From assembly GCF_900114315.1 (NCBI RefSeq), contig NZ_FOSQ01000006.1:248001-312000 (forward strand): DNA of 64,000 nt, written 5' to 3'. The DNA is from Falsiroseomonas stagni DSM 19981 (GTDB lineage Bacteria > Pseudomonadota > Alphaproteobacteria > Acetobacterales > Acetobacteraceae). Each line of letters begins with the position of its first letter. Position 1 is the stretch's first letter. The notes beneath the pieces were generated by a model, which did no database searches, was not told where the DNA came from, and worked only from the letters and a program-made list of their open reading frames with translations. Made by a program: the position numbers and the translations under genes. This document shows positions 46,370 through 54,660 of the stretch, one piece after another.

Positions 46370-47542
46370 TCACTCCCGTTCCAGGATGAGGGTCGCGCTG
46401 CCATGCCGGTGGCCCAGCAGCCCGCCCGTGCCATGCGCCAGCGCGAGCGTGCAGCCGGGCACCTGCACCGCCGGATGGGCCTCGCCCCGCAATTGTCGCA
46501 CCGCCTCGATCACCTTGGTCATGCCGCCGCGATTGGCGGGGTGGTTGTTGCAGAGCCCGCCGCCATCCGTGTTGAAGGGCAGCTTGCCCACGCCGCTGAT
46601 GAGGTTGCCGTCGCTGACGAACCTTCCTCCGTCTCCCTTCGCGCAGAAGCCGAGGTCCTCCAGCTGCATCAGCACGGTGATGGTGAAGCTGTCATAGATG
46701 CTGGCGTAGTGGATGTCGGCGGGCGTCACGCCGGCCTCCCCGAAGGCGCGCGCGCCGGTCAGCGCCGCGCCGCTGCTCGTCAGGTCGCGGTAGCCGCCGA
46801 ATTCGCCCTGCGCCGTCTCCCCGGTGCCGCGCACCGTGACCACGGGGCGCTTCAGGCTGCGCGCGATCTCCGGCCGCGCCACGATCAGCGCACCGCCACC
46901 ATCGCTGATGACGCAGCAATCCAGGCGATGCAGGGGGTCCGACACCATCGGCGAATTCACCACATCCTCCACCGTCACCACCTTCTTCAGCATGGCGTGG
47001 GGGTTGTGCTGGGCGTGGTGGCTGGCGGCGACCTTGATCCAGGCCAGCTGTTCGCTGGTGGTGCCGTATTCATGCATGTGCCGCATGGCGCAGAGCGCGT
47101 AGCTGGTGCCCGTGGTCTTGGTGAAGGGCACCTCGAACTGGTCGTCCGGCACGTTCGGGTTCTGCGCCCGCGCGCCGGTGCCGACGGCCTGGCCCTCGCT
47201 GCGCGGCCGCCCCGCCAGCGTGATCAGCACGATGTTGGCGCGGCCGAGCTTGATGGCCGCCGCGGCATGCGCGACATGCGCGATATAGGAACAGCCGCCG
47301 AGATCGGTGCTGTCGGCGTAGCGCAGCCGATCAAGGCCCATGTAGTCGATCATCGACAGCGGCCCGAGCCCCGGCGCATCGCCCGCGCAGACATAGCCGT
47401 CGATGTCGTCCTTGCTCAGCCCCGCATCCTGCAGCGCGCCCCAGGCGACCTCCGCATGCAGTTGCGCGACGGATTTGTCTTCCGCCTTGCGGGTGGGGTG
47501 TTCGAAGGCGCCGACGATGCAGGCGCTGCCGCGAAGGCTCAT
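46370..47542 (-). CDS. Thiolase family protein (SCP2-type)
   Basis: 390 residues of the lipid-transfer/SCP2 thiolase type: CIVGAFEHPTRKAEDKSVAQLHAEVAWGAL, the nucleophile Cys region STDLGGCSYIAHVAHAAAAI (~residue 85), DCCVISDGGGALIVARPE, HYASIYDSFTITVLMQLEDLGF and the C-terminal GGGLCNNHPANRGG...LAHGTGGLLGHRHGSATLIL with the His/Cys catalytic loop. These enzymes condense or cleave acyl-CoA thioesters in sterol or branched-chain catabolism. Paired with the DUF35 gene as usual. ATG 47542. Confidence 0.92.
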   Translation of the reverse strand: MSLRGSACIVGAFEHPTRKAEDKSVAQLHAEVAWGALQDAGLSKDDIDGYVCAGDAPGLGPLSMIDYMGLDRLRYADSTDLGGCSYIAHVAHAAAAIKLGRANIVLITLAGRPRSEGQAVGTGARAQNPNVPDDQFEVPFTKTTGTSYALCAMRHMHEYGTTSEQLAWIKVAASHHAQHNPHAMLKKVVTVEDVVNSPMVSDPLHRLDCCVISDGGGALIVARPEIARSLKRPVVTVRGTGETAQGEFGGYRDLTSSGAALTGARAFGEAGVTPADIHYASIYDSFTITVLMQLEDLGFCAKGDGGRFVSDGNLISGVGKLPFNTDGGGLCNNHPANRGGMTKVIEAVRQLRGEAHPAVQVPGCTLALAHGTGGLLGHRHGSATLILERE

Positions 47543-47664
47543 GGCTGATATCCGGACGCTGTTGGGGCGCAGCGTGGCAAGGGATGGCGCCTGCGGCAAG
47601 ACAGCCGGACTTCACGGGATGGCCGGGCTGTGCTGCCCTGGGCCGAACGGCTTGGGGAACGACC

Positions 47665-48969
47665 ATGGCTCTCGACGATACGCATGACGCGGCACGGCAA
47701 TCCTTCGTGGCCTCCGCCAATGGCCACGCGGATTTCCCCATCCAGAACCTGCCCTTCGGCGTCTTCTCGCCACCCGGCGGCGCGCCGCGCGCCGGCGTCG
47801 CGATCGGGGACATGATCCTGGACCTGGAAGCGGCGGCCGAGGCCCACCTCTTCTGCGGGGATGCCGATGTGGCGGCCCGCACCGCGAAGGGCGGCGCGCT
47901 GAACGCCATGCTGGCACTCGGCACCGGCCCGCGCCGCGCGCTCCGCACCCAGTTGGCCACTCTGCTGGAGGCCGGTTCGCGGTTCGAGGCGCAGGTCACG
48001 CCCCTGCTGCACGAAGCCACGGCCTGCACCATGCACCTGCCCGCGCGGATCGGCGACTACACGGATTTCTTCGCCGGCATCCAGCACGCCATGAATGCGG
48101 GGGCGATGTTCCGGCCCGACAATCCCCTGCTACCGAACTACAAATACGTCCCCATCGGCTATCACGGCCGCGCTTCCTCCATCGTGCCGTCCGGCCACCC
48201 CGTGCGGCGTCCCAACGGCCAGCGGAAGCCGGCGAACGAGACGGTGCCGAGCGTCGGCCCCTCCCGCAACCTAGACTACGAACTCGAACTCGGCATCTGG
48301 ATCGGCCCGGGCAACAAGCTGGGGGAGGCGATCCCGATCAGGGAAGCGGCCGACCACATCGCCGGCTTCTGCCTGCTGAACGACTGGTCCGCGCGGGACA
48401 TCCAGGGCTGGGAATACCAGCCGCTTGGCCCCTTCCTGGCCAAGAGCTTCTGTTCGACCATCAGCCCCTGGATCATCACGCCGGAGGCGATGGCGCCCTT
48501 CCGCGTGGCGCAGGCGAAGCGGCCGGAAGGCGATCCCGCGCCGCTGCCCTATCTCTGGGACCAGGCCGACCAGGCAGAGGGCGCAATGGCGCTGGAACTG
48601 GAGGTGCTGCTGATGACGCCAGGCCTGGCCGCGAAGGGGCTTCCGCCGCATCGCCTGGGCCTGTCGGACGCCCGCGCGCTCTACTGGACCCCCGCGCAAC
48701 TGGTCGCGCACCACGCCAGCGGCGGCTGCAACCTCAACCCCGGCGATCTCTGCGGCACGGGCACGATCTCCACCACGGAGGTCTCGGGCTACGGATCGCT
48801 GCTGGAAATCACGAGGGGTGGGCGGGAGCCGCTGACGCTGGCCTCCGGGGAGACGCGGCGTTTCCTGGAGGATGGCGACGAGGTCACGCTGCTGGCCCGC
48901 GCCCGCCGCGACGGTTTCGTCAGCATCGGCTTCGGTGCCTGCACCGGCACCATCCACCCCGCGCCTTGA
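47665..48969 (+). CDS. fahA: Fumarylacetoacetase
   Basis: FahA hydrolyses 4-fumarylacetoacetate to fumarate and acetoacetate, the last step of tyrosine/homogentisate breakdown. 434 residues: an SH3-like N-terminal domain (PFGVFSPPGGAPRAGVAIGD), then the FAH core DYTDFFAGIQHAMNAGAMFRP with the catalytic-site residues, YKYVPIGYHGRASSIVPSG, NLDYELELGIWIGPGN, DWSARDIQGWEYQPLGPFLAKSF. No hmgA or maiA is adjacent. GGGGAAC precedes the ATG at 47665. Its stop-codon end is repeated four times in tandem. Confidence 0.95.
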   Translation: MALDDTHDAARQSFVASANGHADFPIQNLPFGVFSPPGGAPRAGVAIGDMILDLEAAAEAHLFCGDADVAARTAKGGALNAMLALGTGPRRALRTQLATLLEAGSRFEAQVTPLLHEATACTMHLPARIGDYTDFFAGIQHAMNAGAMFRPDNPLLPNYKYVPIGYHGRASSIVPSGHPVRRPNGQRKPANETVPSVGPSRNLDYELELGIWIGPGNKLGEAIPIREAADHIAGFCLLNDWSARDIQGWEYQPLGPFLAKSFCSTISPWIITPEAMAPFRVAQAKRPEGDPAPLPYLWDQADQAEGAMALELEVLLMTPGLAAKGLPPHRLGLSDARALYWTPAQLVAHHASGGCNLNPGDLCGTGTISTTEVSGYGSLLEITRGGREPLTLASGETRRFLEDGDEVTLLARARRDGFVSIGFGACTGTIHPAP

Positions 48970-49067
48970 ACCGCGCGCCCATCGGCGCGCCTTGAACCGC
49001 GCGCCCATCGGCGCGCCTTGAACCGCGCGCCCATCGGCGCGCCTTGAACCGCGCGCCCATCGGCGCG
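48961..49067 (+). repeat. Four perfect 26-bp tandem repeats over the fahA stop codon
   Basis: Units at 48961-48986, 48987-49012, 49013-49038 and 49039-49064 are identical, plus a 3-base partial fifth. Each starts GCGCCTTGAACCG and contains the palindromic core GCGCCCATCGGCGC. The first unit holds the fahA stop (TGA, 48967-48969), so each copy repeats the last codons and stop. The array fills the gap to the HMG-CoA-lyase-like gene. Unit length and core resemble those of the phasin repeat at 36378-36455. Confidence 0.97.
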
Positions 49068-49100
49068 ACGATACCGGCCAGTATCACGGAGGAAATGGCC

Positions 49101-50072
49101 ATGGCAGACCGGCCGAAGCGCGTGGAATTCCGGGAGGAAGGGCCGCGCGAGGGCTTCCAGATCGAGAAGACGATCTTCCCGCTGGAACAACGCGTCCAAC
49201 TGGTGGAGGCCCTGGCCGAAACGGGCCTCCACCACATCCAGGTCGCGAGCTTCGTCAGCCCGAAGCACGTCCCCCAGATGGCCGACAGCGAGGCCTTCTT
49301 CGCCGCCATCCGCAAGAAGCCCGGCGTGCACTACGCCGGCCTCTGGCTGAACGAACAGGGGTTCCACCGCGCCAAGGCCACGCCCGGCGTGGACCTCTCC
49401 GGCAAGATTTCCCTCTACGCCTCCAACGCTTTCGCGCAGAAGAACAATGGCTGCACGGCGCAGGAGATGGCGGAGCGGCAGCGGCGCTGGCTGGAACTGT
49501 ATGACGAGGCCGGGGTGAAACCCGAATTCGCCATCATCATGGCCGCCTTCGGCTGCAACTACGAAGGCGAGATCCCGCCCGACCGCGTGGTGGCGATGGC
49601 GAAATTCGCGCAGGGCATCTGCGCGGAACGCGGCCACAAGCTGCCGGCCGTGTTCCTCGCGGATACGATGGGCTGGGGCAATCCGGACCAGACAAGGCGC
49701 CTGGTCGGCATGGTGCGGGATGCGCTGCCGGATGTGCGCATCGGGCTGCACCTCCACGACACGCGCGGCATCGGCACCGCCAATGTCATGGCCGCGCTCG
49801 ACATGGGCGTCGATTTCTTCGACAGCAGCGTGGCGGGCCTTGGCGGCTGCCCCTTCGCCGCCCATGGCGATGCCGGCGCCGCCGGCAATGTCTGCACGGA
49901 AGACCTGGTGTTCATGTGCCACGAACTTGGCATCGAGACAGGCATCGACCTCGAAGCGCTGGTCGAATGCGCGAAGATGGCGGAGCGCATCATCGGCCGC
50001 CGCCTGAATGGCCGCGTGATGCATGCGGGGTCGCTGGCGAAATACCGCGCGCCGAAGCGGGAGGCCGCGTGA
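49101..50072 (+). CDS. HMG-CoA lyase-like TIM-barrel enzyme
   Basis: 323 residues of the HMGL-like family: RVEFREEGPREGFQIEKTIFP (residues ~7-27, with the metal-binding Glu replacing the usual Asp in the D-G-x-Q motif), IQVASFVSPKHVPQMAD, LADTMGWGNP, LHLHDTRGIGTANVMAALDMGVDFFDSSVAGLGGCPFA, and GAAGNVCTEDLVFM. HMG-CoA lyase splits HMG-CoA to acetyl-CoA and acetoacetate; here the substrate may be a related 3-hydroxy acyl-CoA. GGAGG favours ATG 49101 over 49095. The Bug gene starts within its stop. Confidence 0.88.
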   Translation: MADRPKRVEFREEGPREGFQIEKTIFPLEQRVQLVEALAETGLHHIQVASFVSPKHVPQMADSEAFFAAIRKKPGVHYAGLWLNEQGFHRAKATPGVDLSGKISLYASNAFAQKNNGCTAQEMAERQRRWLELYDEAGVKPEFAIIMAAFGCNYEGEIPPDRVVAMAKFAQGICAERGHKLPAVFLADTMGWGNPDQTRRLVGMVRDALPDVRIGLHLHDTRGIGTANVMAALDMGVDFFDSSVAGLGGCPFAAHGDAGAAGNVCTEDLVFMCHELGIETGIDLEALVECAKMAERIIGRRLNGRVMHAGSLAKYRAPKREAA

Positions 50073-51034
50073 TGATCGCCCGTCGTTCGCTGTTCGCGCT
50101 GCCGCTGCTGGCCGCCGCGCCCGCGCTGGCGCAGGAACGCTATCCCTCCCGCCCCATCCGCTTCATCGTCCCCTTCGCCGCCGGCGCCGCGACGGATTTG
50201 CGCGCGCGCATCTTCGCCGAACGCATGGCGCAGGATTGGGGCCAGCCCGTCGTGGTGGATAATCGCGGCGGCGCCAATGGCTTCATCGCGGCGGAGGCCG
50301 TCGCCCGCGCCCGCGGCGATGGCTACACGCTGCTCTTCACCTCCAACACCACGCATGGATCGAACCCCGCTTTGTTCCGGCGCCTGCCCTATGATCCCAT
50401 CAAGGATTTCGAGCCGGTGGCGCTGCTCGGCGTCTCCACCATGCTCGTCGTGGTCAACAACAACCTTGGCATCCGCAGCATCGGCGACCTCATCGCCTAT
50501 GGCCGCGCCAACCCCGGGAAACTCAGCTTCGGCAGCGGCAGCCAGTCCAGCCGCATGGCGGGGGAGATGTTCAAGTCGATGGCGGGGATCGACATGGAGA
50601 ATGTCTCCTACCGCGCCAATCCGCAGGCCATCACCGATGTCATCTCCGGCACCCTGCCGCTGATGTTCTGCGACACCACCACCGCCATCCCCCAGGTGCG
50701 GGAAGGCCGCGTGCGGGCACTCGCCGTCACCGCGGGCGCCCGCATCTCCGCCATGCCGGACCTGCCGACGGTGGCGGAGGCCGGCAACCTGCCGGGCTAC
50801 GAACTCGGCACCTGGACCGCGGTCTATGCCACGGCCGGCACGCCGCGGGAGATCGTGGACCAGTTGAACGCGAAGCTGCGGGAGATCCTGGCCCTGCCCG
50901 CCGTGACGGAACGGCTTCGCGCCGATGCGACGGAACCGCTGACCGGATCGTCCGACCATCTGCGTGACTTCACACTGGCGGAGATCGAGAAATGGACGCG
51001 CGTCGCGCGCCAGGCGGGGATCCAGCCGGAGTGA
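50072..51034 (+). CDS. Bug family tripartite tricarboxylate transporter substrate-binding protein
   Basis: 320 residues: signal peptide (MIARRSLFALPLLAAAPALAQ), then the Bug/TctC fold with YPSRPIRFIVPFAAGAATD, VVVDNRGGANGFIAAEAVA, KPGKLSFGSGS-type motif (NPGKLSFGSGSQSS) and YELGTWTAVYATAGTP. Bug proteins bind small carboxylates for TctAB permeases; no TctAB genes are adjacent. It overlaps the lyase stop (TGATG) and the CaiB transferase start, so it likely imports the substrate of this CoA pathway. Confidence 0.93.
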   Translation: MIARRSLFALPLLAAAPALAQERYPSRPIRFIVPFAAGAATDLRARIFAERMAQDWGQPVVVDNRGGANGFIAAEAVARARGDGYTLLFTSNTTHGSNPALFRRLPYDPIKDFEPVALLGVSTMLVVVNNNLGIRSIGDLIAYGRANPGKLSFGSGSQSSRMAGEMFKSMAGIDMENVSYRANPQAITDVISGTLPLMFCDTTTAIPQVREGRVRALAVTAGARISAMPDLPTVAEAGNLPGYELGTWTAVYATAGTPREIVDQLNAKLREILALPAVTERLRADATEPLTGSSDHLRDFTLAEIEKWTRVARQAGIQPE

Positions 51035-52158
51035 GCGCGCCCCTTCACGGCATCAAGGTCATCGAGATCGGCCAGGTCCTCTCCGGCCCCTTCGCCGGGG
51101 CGATCTTCGCGGATCTCGGCGCGGACGTGATCAAGGTGGAGAAGCCGGAAGGCGGCGACGATGCCCGCCAGATGGGCGTCGCCTTCCGCCACGGCGATGC
51201 CTTCAATTTTCACGAGTTCAACCGCGGCAAGCGGAGCATCGCGCTCGACCTCAAGTCGGAAGCGGGAATGGCGGCGCTGCATGCGCTGCTCGATGAAGCC
51301 GACATCCTCGTCCACAACATGCGCCCCGGCGTGCCGGAGGCACTCGGCCTCGATCCCTATGCGACGACCGAGCGCCACAAGCAGCTGATCTACTGCAACA
51401 TGGGCGCCTTCGGTCACAAGGGACCGCTGAAGGACCGCCCGGGCTATGAACCGCTGTTGCAGGCCTTCGCCGGGCTGAACGCCATCACCGGCGAACCGGA
51501 TGGCCCGCCTGTGCGCATGGGCGCTTCCGTCGTGGACCAGGGCACGGGCATGTGGACCGTGATCGGCGCGCTGTCCGCGCTGCAGCAGCGCGCCCGCACG
51601 GGCCGCGGCTGCGTGGTGAACACTTCGCTGTTCGAGACGGCGTTCCTCTGGGCCGGGCAGAAGGTCGGCGCCTATGTGAACCAGGGCAAGCTGCCGGAAC
51701 GCCACGCCAGCGGCCATCCGGGCTTCGTGCCCTATGAGAGCTTCGACGCGTCCGACGGCCCGCTGCTGGTGTGCTGCGGCAATGACCGGCTGTTCCGGAA
51801 ATTCGCCGCCGAGCTCGGCCATCCCGAATGGCCCCAGGACCCGCGCTTCGCCACCAATCGCCTGCGCCTGGCGAACAAGGCCGAATGCCTGGCGCTGGTG
51901 CGCGACGCCATGCGTCAGCGCCCCCGCGCGGAGTGGCTGGAAAGGCTGGTCGCTGCCGGCGTGCCCTGCGCGCCGATCAACACCATCCCGGAGATGCTGG
52001 AGGAACCGCAGGCCAAGGCCATCGGCATGCTGGTCACGCCACCGGGCGAAGACTTCACGGTGACCGCCCTGCCCGTGTCCTTCGACGGCGAGCGCCCAAA
52101 GCCCCGCGCGGGCGCACCGCGGCTGGACGGCCACAAGGGCGCGCGGTTCAGCCCGTAG
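51031..52158 (+). CDS. CaiB/BaiF family CoA transferase
   Basis: 375 residues of the class III CoA transferases: GIKVIEIGQVLSGPFAGAIFADLGADVIKVEKPEGGDDARQ, FNFHEFNRGKRSIALDLKSEAG, the catalytic Asp region around GASVVDQGTGMWTVIGALSAL, and NTIPEMLEEPQAKAIGM. These enzymes move CoA between carboxylates. GTG 51031 gives MSAPLHGIKV; ATG 50992 would overlap the Bug gene by 43 bases. With the HMGL-like lyase and Bug protein it forms an uptake, activation and cleavage set. Confidence 0.93.
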   Translation: MSAPLHGIKVIEIGQVLSGPFAGAIFADLGADVIKVEKPEGGDDARQMGVAFRHGDAFNFHEFNRGKRSIALDLKSEAGMAALHALLDEADILVHNMRPGVPEALGLDPYATTERHKQLIYCNMGAFGHKGPLKDRPGYEPLLQAFAGLNAITGEPDGPPVRMGASVVDQGTGMWTVIGALSALQQRARTGRGCVVNTSLFETAFLWAGQKVGAYVNQGKLPERHASGHPGFVPYESFDASDGPLLVCCGNDRLFRKFAAELGHPEWPQDPRFATNRLRLANKAECLALVRDAMRQRPRAEWLERLVAAGVPCAPINTIPEMLEEPQAKAIGMLVTPPGEDFTVTALPVSFDGERPKPRAGAPRLDGHKGARFSP

Positions 52159-52462
52159 CGCCCAGCGCCTTCGGCGCGCTCACCGCCGCGCGGGCACGGG
52201 CATAGTCCCGCAACAGCGCTGCGGTGGCGTCGTGGTGCGGCGTTCCGGGATCATGCTCCCCCTCGCGGATCGCCGCCGCCAGCGCGGCCAGATCCGGCAT
52301 CGGCGGCGCCACCGCATCCCGTTCCCGCAGCGCCAGCGCGATCGCGGCCGCCACCATCCGCGCCGCCATCGCCTTCTCCGGCGGCAGGGCCGGCAGAATC
52401 TCGAGCAACACCACGTCCCGCGCCGTGGCCAGCAGGTCGGCACCGTCGGGTTCTTCCAGCAT
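52148..52462 (-). CDS. DUF6285 domain-containing protein
   Basis: 104 residues, mostly helical: LLATARDVVLLEILPALPPEKAMAARMVAAAIALALRERDAV, then ATAALLRDYARARAAVSAP. This matches the small DUF6285 proteins that accompany APH-fold phosphotransferases and acyl-CoA dehydrogenases. It starts in the phosphotransferase stop (TGATG), and its own stop overlaps the convergent CaiB gene by 11 bases. Likely a partner or chaperone of the phosphotransferase; inference. Confidence 0.82.
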   Translation of the reverse strand: MLEEPDGADLLATARDVVLLEILPALPPEKAMAARMVAAAIALALRERDAVAPPMPDLAALAAAIREGEHDPGTPHHDATAALLRDYARARAAVSAPKALGATG

Positions 52463-53448
52463 CACAGCGCCTCCACCATCGCCAGCACGTCCAGTTCCAG
52501 CTCCGGCACGATATGCCCGGTCAGCGCCAGTTCCAGGCTGCGTTCCTGGCCCGAGAGATGCCGCGCCGCTTGGTCGGCCGCGATAACGGCCCAGCGGATC
52601 GTCGCCATCAACTCCCACCACGGCATCCGCGCGCGGTCGATGCGCGTGCCGGACTCGCTTTCATAGCCCGCATAGAAGGCCTCCCGCGCGCCGATGCCGC
52701 CGGCCTCCCGCGCCACCGCGCCGAAGCGCCAGCACTTCGCGCAGAACCAGCCGAGATCGGCGTGCGGGTCCCCCCAGGCCGCGAATTCCCAGTCCAGCAC
52801 GGCGGAAACGCGCGCGCCGTCCAGCATGATGTTGCCGGTGCGGAAATCATGGTGGCAGAGCACCGGCGGCACGGGTGCGGGCACCGCGCGTTCCAGCGCG
52901 CGCAGCCCCCATTCCAGCACCGGCCGCGGCGTCCCGGCCGCGTCCAGCCGTGCCCGCATGGCGTCGATCATCGCCCGCGCCGCATCGGCCGGCGGATCAC
53001 CGAGGAAACCGAGGTCCCCGCGCGGCGGCACGATCCGATGGATGCGGGCCAACTCGCGGCCTAGCGCCGCGACGATGGCATCACCCTGCGCGCCCGCCTG
53101 CTTCACCACGCGATGCGCGGCAGCGGTGCCCTCCACGCGCCCCATCACGAAGAAGGGCCGCCCGGTCACGCCCGTGTCATCGCAGAGGAACAGCGGTGCC
53201 GCCACCGTCACCCCCGCATCCCGCGCCGCGCATAGCAGCGCGTATTCCGCCGCGCGCGGCAGCGACACGGCCAGCACCGCCGGCGCATCCGTCCGCAGCA
53301 CCCAGCGCTTCGCGCCGTCGCGCATCGCCACGTCCAGCGCCCAGTTCTGCTGGATGGCGCCGCCCGACAGCCGCGTCAGCGCGGTGATGCGAAGCGTCTC
53401 GTCGCCCGTCTCGCGCGCCAGCCAGTCGCGCAGCCGCGCCTCATCCAT
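52462..53448 (-). CDS. APH-fold phosphotransferase (ACAD10/11-like)
   Basis: 328 residues with an aminoglycoside-phosphotransferase fold: ITALTRLSGGAIQQNWALDV, RWVLRTDAP (ATP-binding Arg/Lys), PFFVMGRVEG, and the catalytic loop VLCHHDFRTGNIMLDG with DWEFAAWGDPHADLGWF (Brenner-type HxD and DxD). Fusions of this domain to acyl-CoA dehydrogenase exist in eukaryotic ACAD10/11, which phosphorylate 4-hydroxy acids for catabolism. Here it overlaps the dehydrogenase gene by 8 bases, so the same job is likely. Confidence 0.88.
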   Translation of the reverse strand: MDEARLRDWLARETGDETLRITALTRLSGGAIQQNWALDVAMRDGAKRWVLRTDAPAVLAVSLPRAAEYALLCAARDAGVTVAAPLFLCDDTGVTGRPFFVMGRVEGTAAAHRVVKQAGAQGDAIVAALGRELARIHRIVPPRGDLGFLGDPPADAARAMIDAMRARLDAAGTPRPVLEWGLRALERAVPAPVPPVLCHHDFRTGNIMLDGARVSAVLDWEFAAWGDPHADLGWFCAKCWRFGAVAREAGGIGAREAFYAGYESESGTRIDRARMPWWELMATIRWAVIAADQAARHLSGQERSLELALTGHIVPELELDVLAMVEAL

Positions 53449-54646
53449 GCGCGCCCCACTCGAAGAAGTCGCGGCCCTCGCGCCGGAGAAAGTTCGCCAG
53501 CACCATGCGATGCACCTCGCTCGCGCCATCCACCAGGCGGGCCTGGCGGGCGTAGCGGTACATCCACTCCACCACCGTGTCCTTGGAATAGCCCCGCGCG
53601 CCCAGCAGTTGCAGCGACGTATCCACGGCCTTGTGCAGCGCATCCGCCACGACGATCTTCGCCATGGAGACCTCCTTCCGCGCGAAGCCGCCCTGGTCCA
53701 GCACCCAGGCCGCCTTCATCGTCAGCAGGCGCCCGATCTCCAGTTCCATCGCCGCCTGGCCCACCAGGCCCTGCACGCTTTCGCGGTCGATCAGCTTCTG
53801 GCCGAAGCTTTCCCGGGTCGCGATCCGCTCCATCGCGATCTCCAGCGCCCGCCGCCCCATGCCGAGCCAGCGCATGCAGTGGGTCAACCGCGCCGGGCCG
53901 AGGCGGATCTGCGTCACCTTCAGCCCGTCGCCCACGCCCATCAGCAGGTTCTCGTCGGGAATCTCCAGCCCGTCGAAGCGAAGTTCGCAATGCCCGCCAT
54001 GCTCCTCCGGCCCCATGATCGGGATGCGCCGCACGATCTCCCACCCCGGCTGGTCCGCATGGAACAGGAAGCAGGTAAGGCCACGACGCGCATCGTCCGA
54101 AGTGCGGGCAATGAGAAGAAAGTGCTTCGCCTCGCCGGCGCCGGTGATGTAGTGCTTGCGCCCCGTGATGCGCCAGCGGTCGTTGCCGACGCGCTCAGCC
54201 TTCGTATAGGTCAGGCCGGGGTCGCTGCCGCAGCCATCGGGTTCCGTCATCGCGAAGGCGGATTGCACGGCGCCATCGACGATGGGTTGCAGCCAGCGCG
54301 TCTTCTGCGCCTCCGTCGCCACCTTCTCCAGCACCTGCATGTTGCCGTCATCGGGCGCCGCGCTGTTGAAGACGACAGGGCCAAAGATGGATCGGTTCAT
54401 CTCCTCATAGCACGCGGCCATCCCGACCTTGCCCAGCCCCCCGCCGCCGCGGTGCTTCGGCATCTGCAGCGCCCACAGAGCCGCTTCCTTGGCCTCAGCC
54501 CGCATCCGCTTCAGCACATCAGGATGGATGTTCTCATGCTCGTCGTAATTGGCGCGATCCGCCTCCAGCGGGATCAGCCTCTCATCCACGAAGGTCCGCA
54601 CACGGCGCTGGACATCCACGATCTCGGGCGGCAGGCGAAAATCCAT
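53441..54646 (-). CDS. Acyl-CoA dehydrogenase
   Basis: 401 residues, FAD-dependent: N-terminal helical domain MDFRLPPEIVDVQRRVRTFVDE, the FAD/substrate motif FAMTEPDGCGSDPG, TGRKHYITGAGEAKHFLLIA, and the C-terminal domain with RESFGQKLIDRESVQGLVGQAAMELEIGR and DTSLQLLGARGYSKDTVVEWMYRYARQARLVDGASEVHRM. It is most like ACAD10/11-type or long-chain dehydrogenases. First of three coupled genes with the APH-fold kinase and DUF6285; an SDR precedes it by 14 bases. Confidence 0.95.
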   Translation of the reverse strand: MDFRLPPEIVDVQRRVRTFVDERLIPLEADRANYDEHENIHPDVLKRMRAEAKEAALWALQMPKHRGGGGLGKVGMAACYEEMNRSIFGPVVFNSAAPDDGNMQVLEKVATEAQKTRWLQPIVDGAVQSAFAMTEPDGCGSDPGLTYTKAERVGNDRWRITGRKHYITGAGEAKHFLLIARTSDDARRGLTCFLFHADQPGWEIVRRIPIMGPEEHGGHCELRFDGLEIPDENLLMGVGDGLKVTQIRLGPARLTHCMRWLGMGRRALEIAMERIATRESFGQKLIDRESVQGLVGQAAMELEIGRLLTMKAAWVLDQGGFARKEVSMAKIVVADALHKAVDTSLQLLGARGYSKDTVVEWMYRYARQARLVDGASEVHRMVLANFLRREGRDFFEWGAHG

Positions 54647-54660
54647 GCGGGGTGCTCCGG

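Noticed and set aside
48961-49067. Possible CRISPR array
   Set aside because: The 26-bp units abut directly with no spacers and no cas genes are present; it is a plain tandem repeat.
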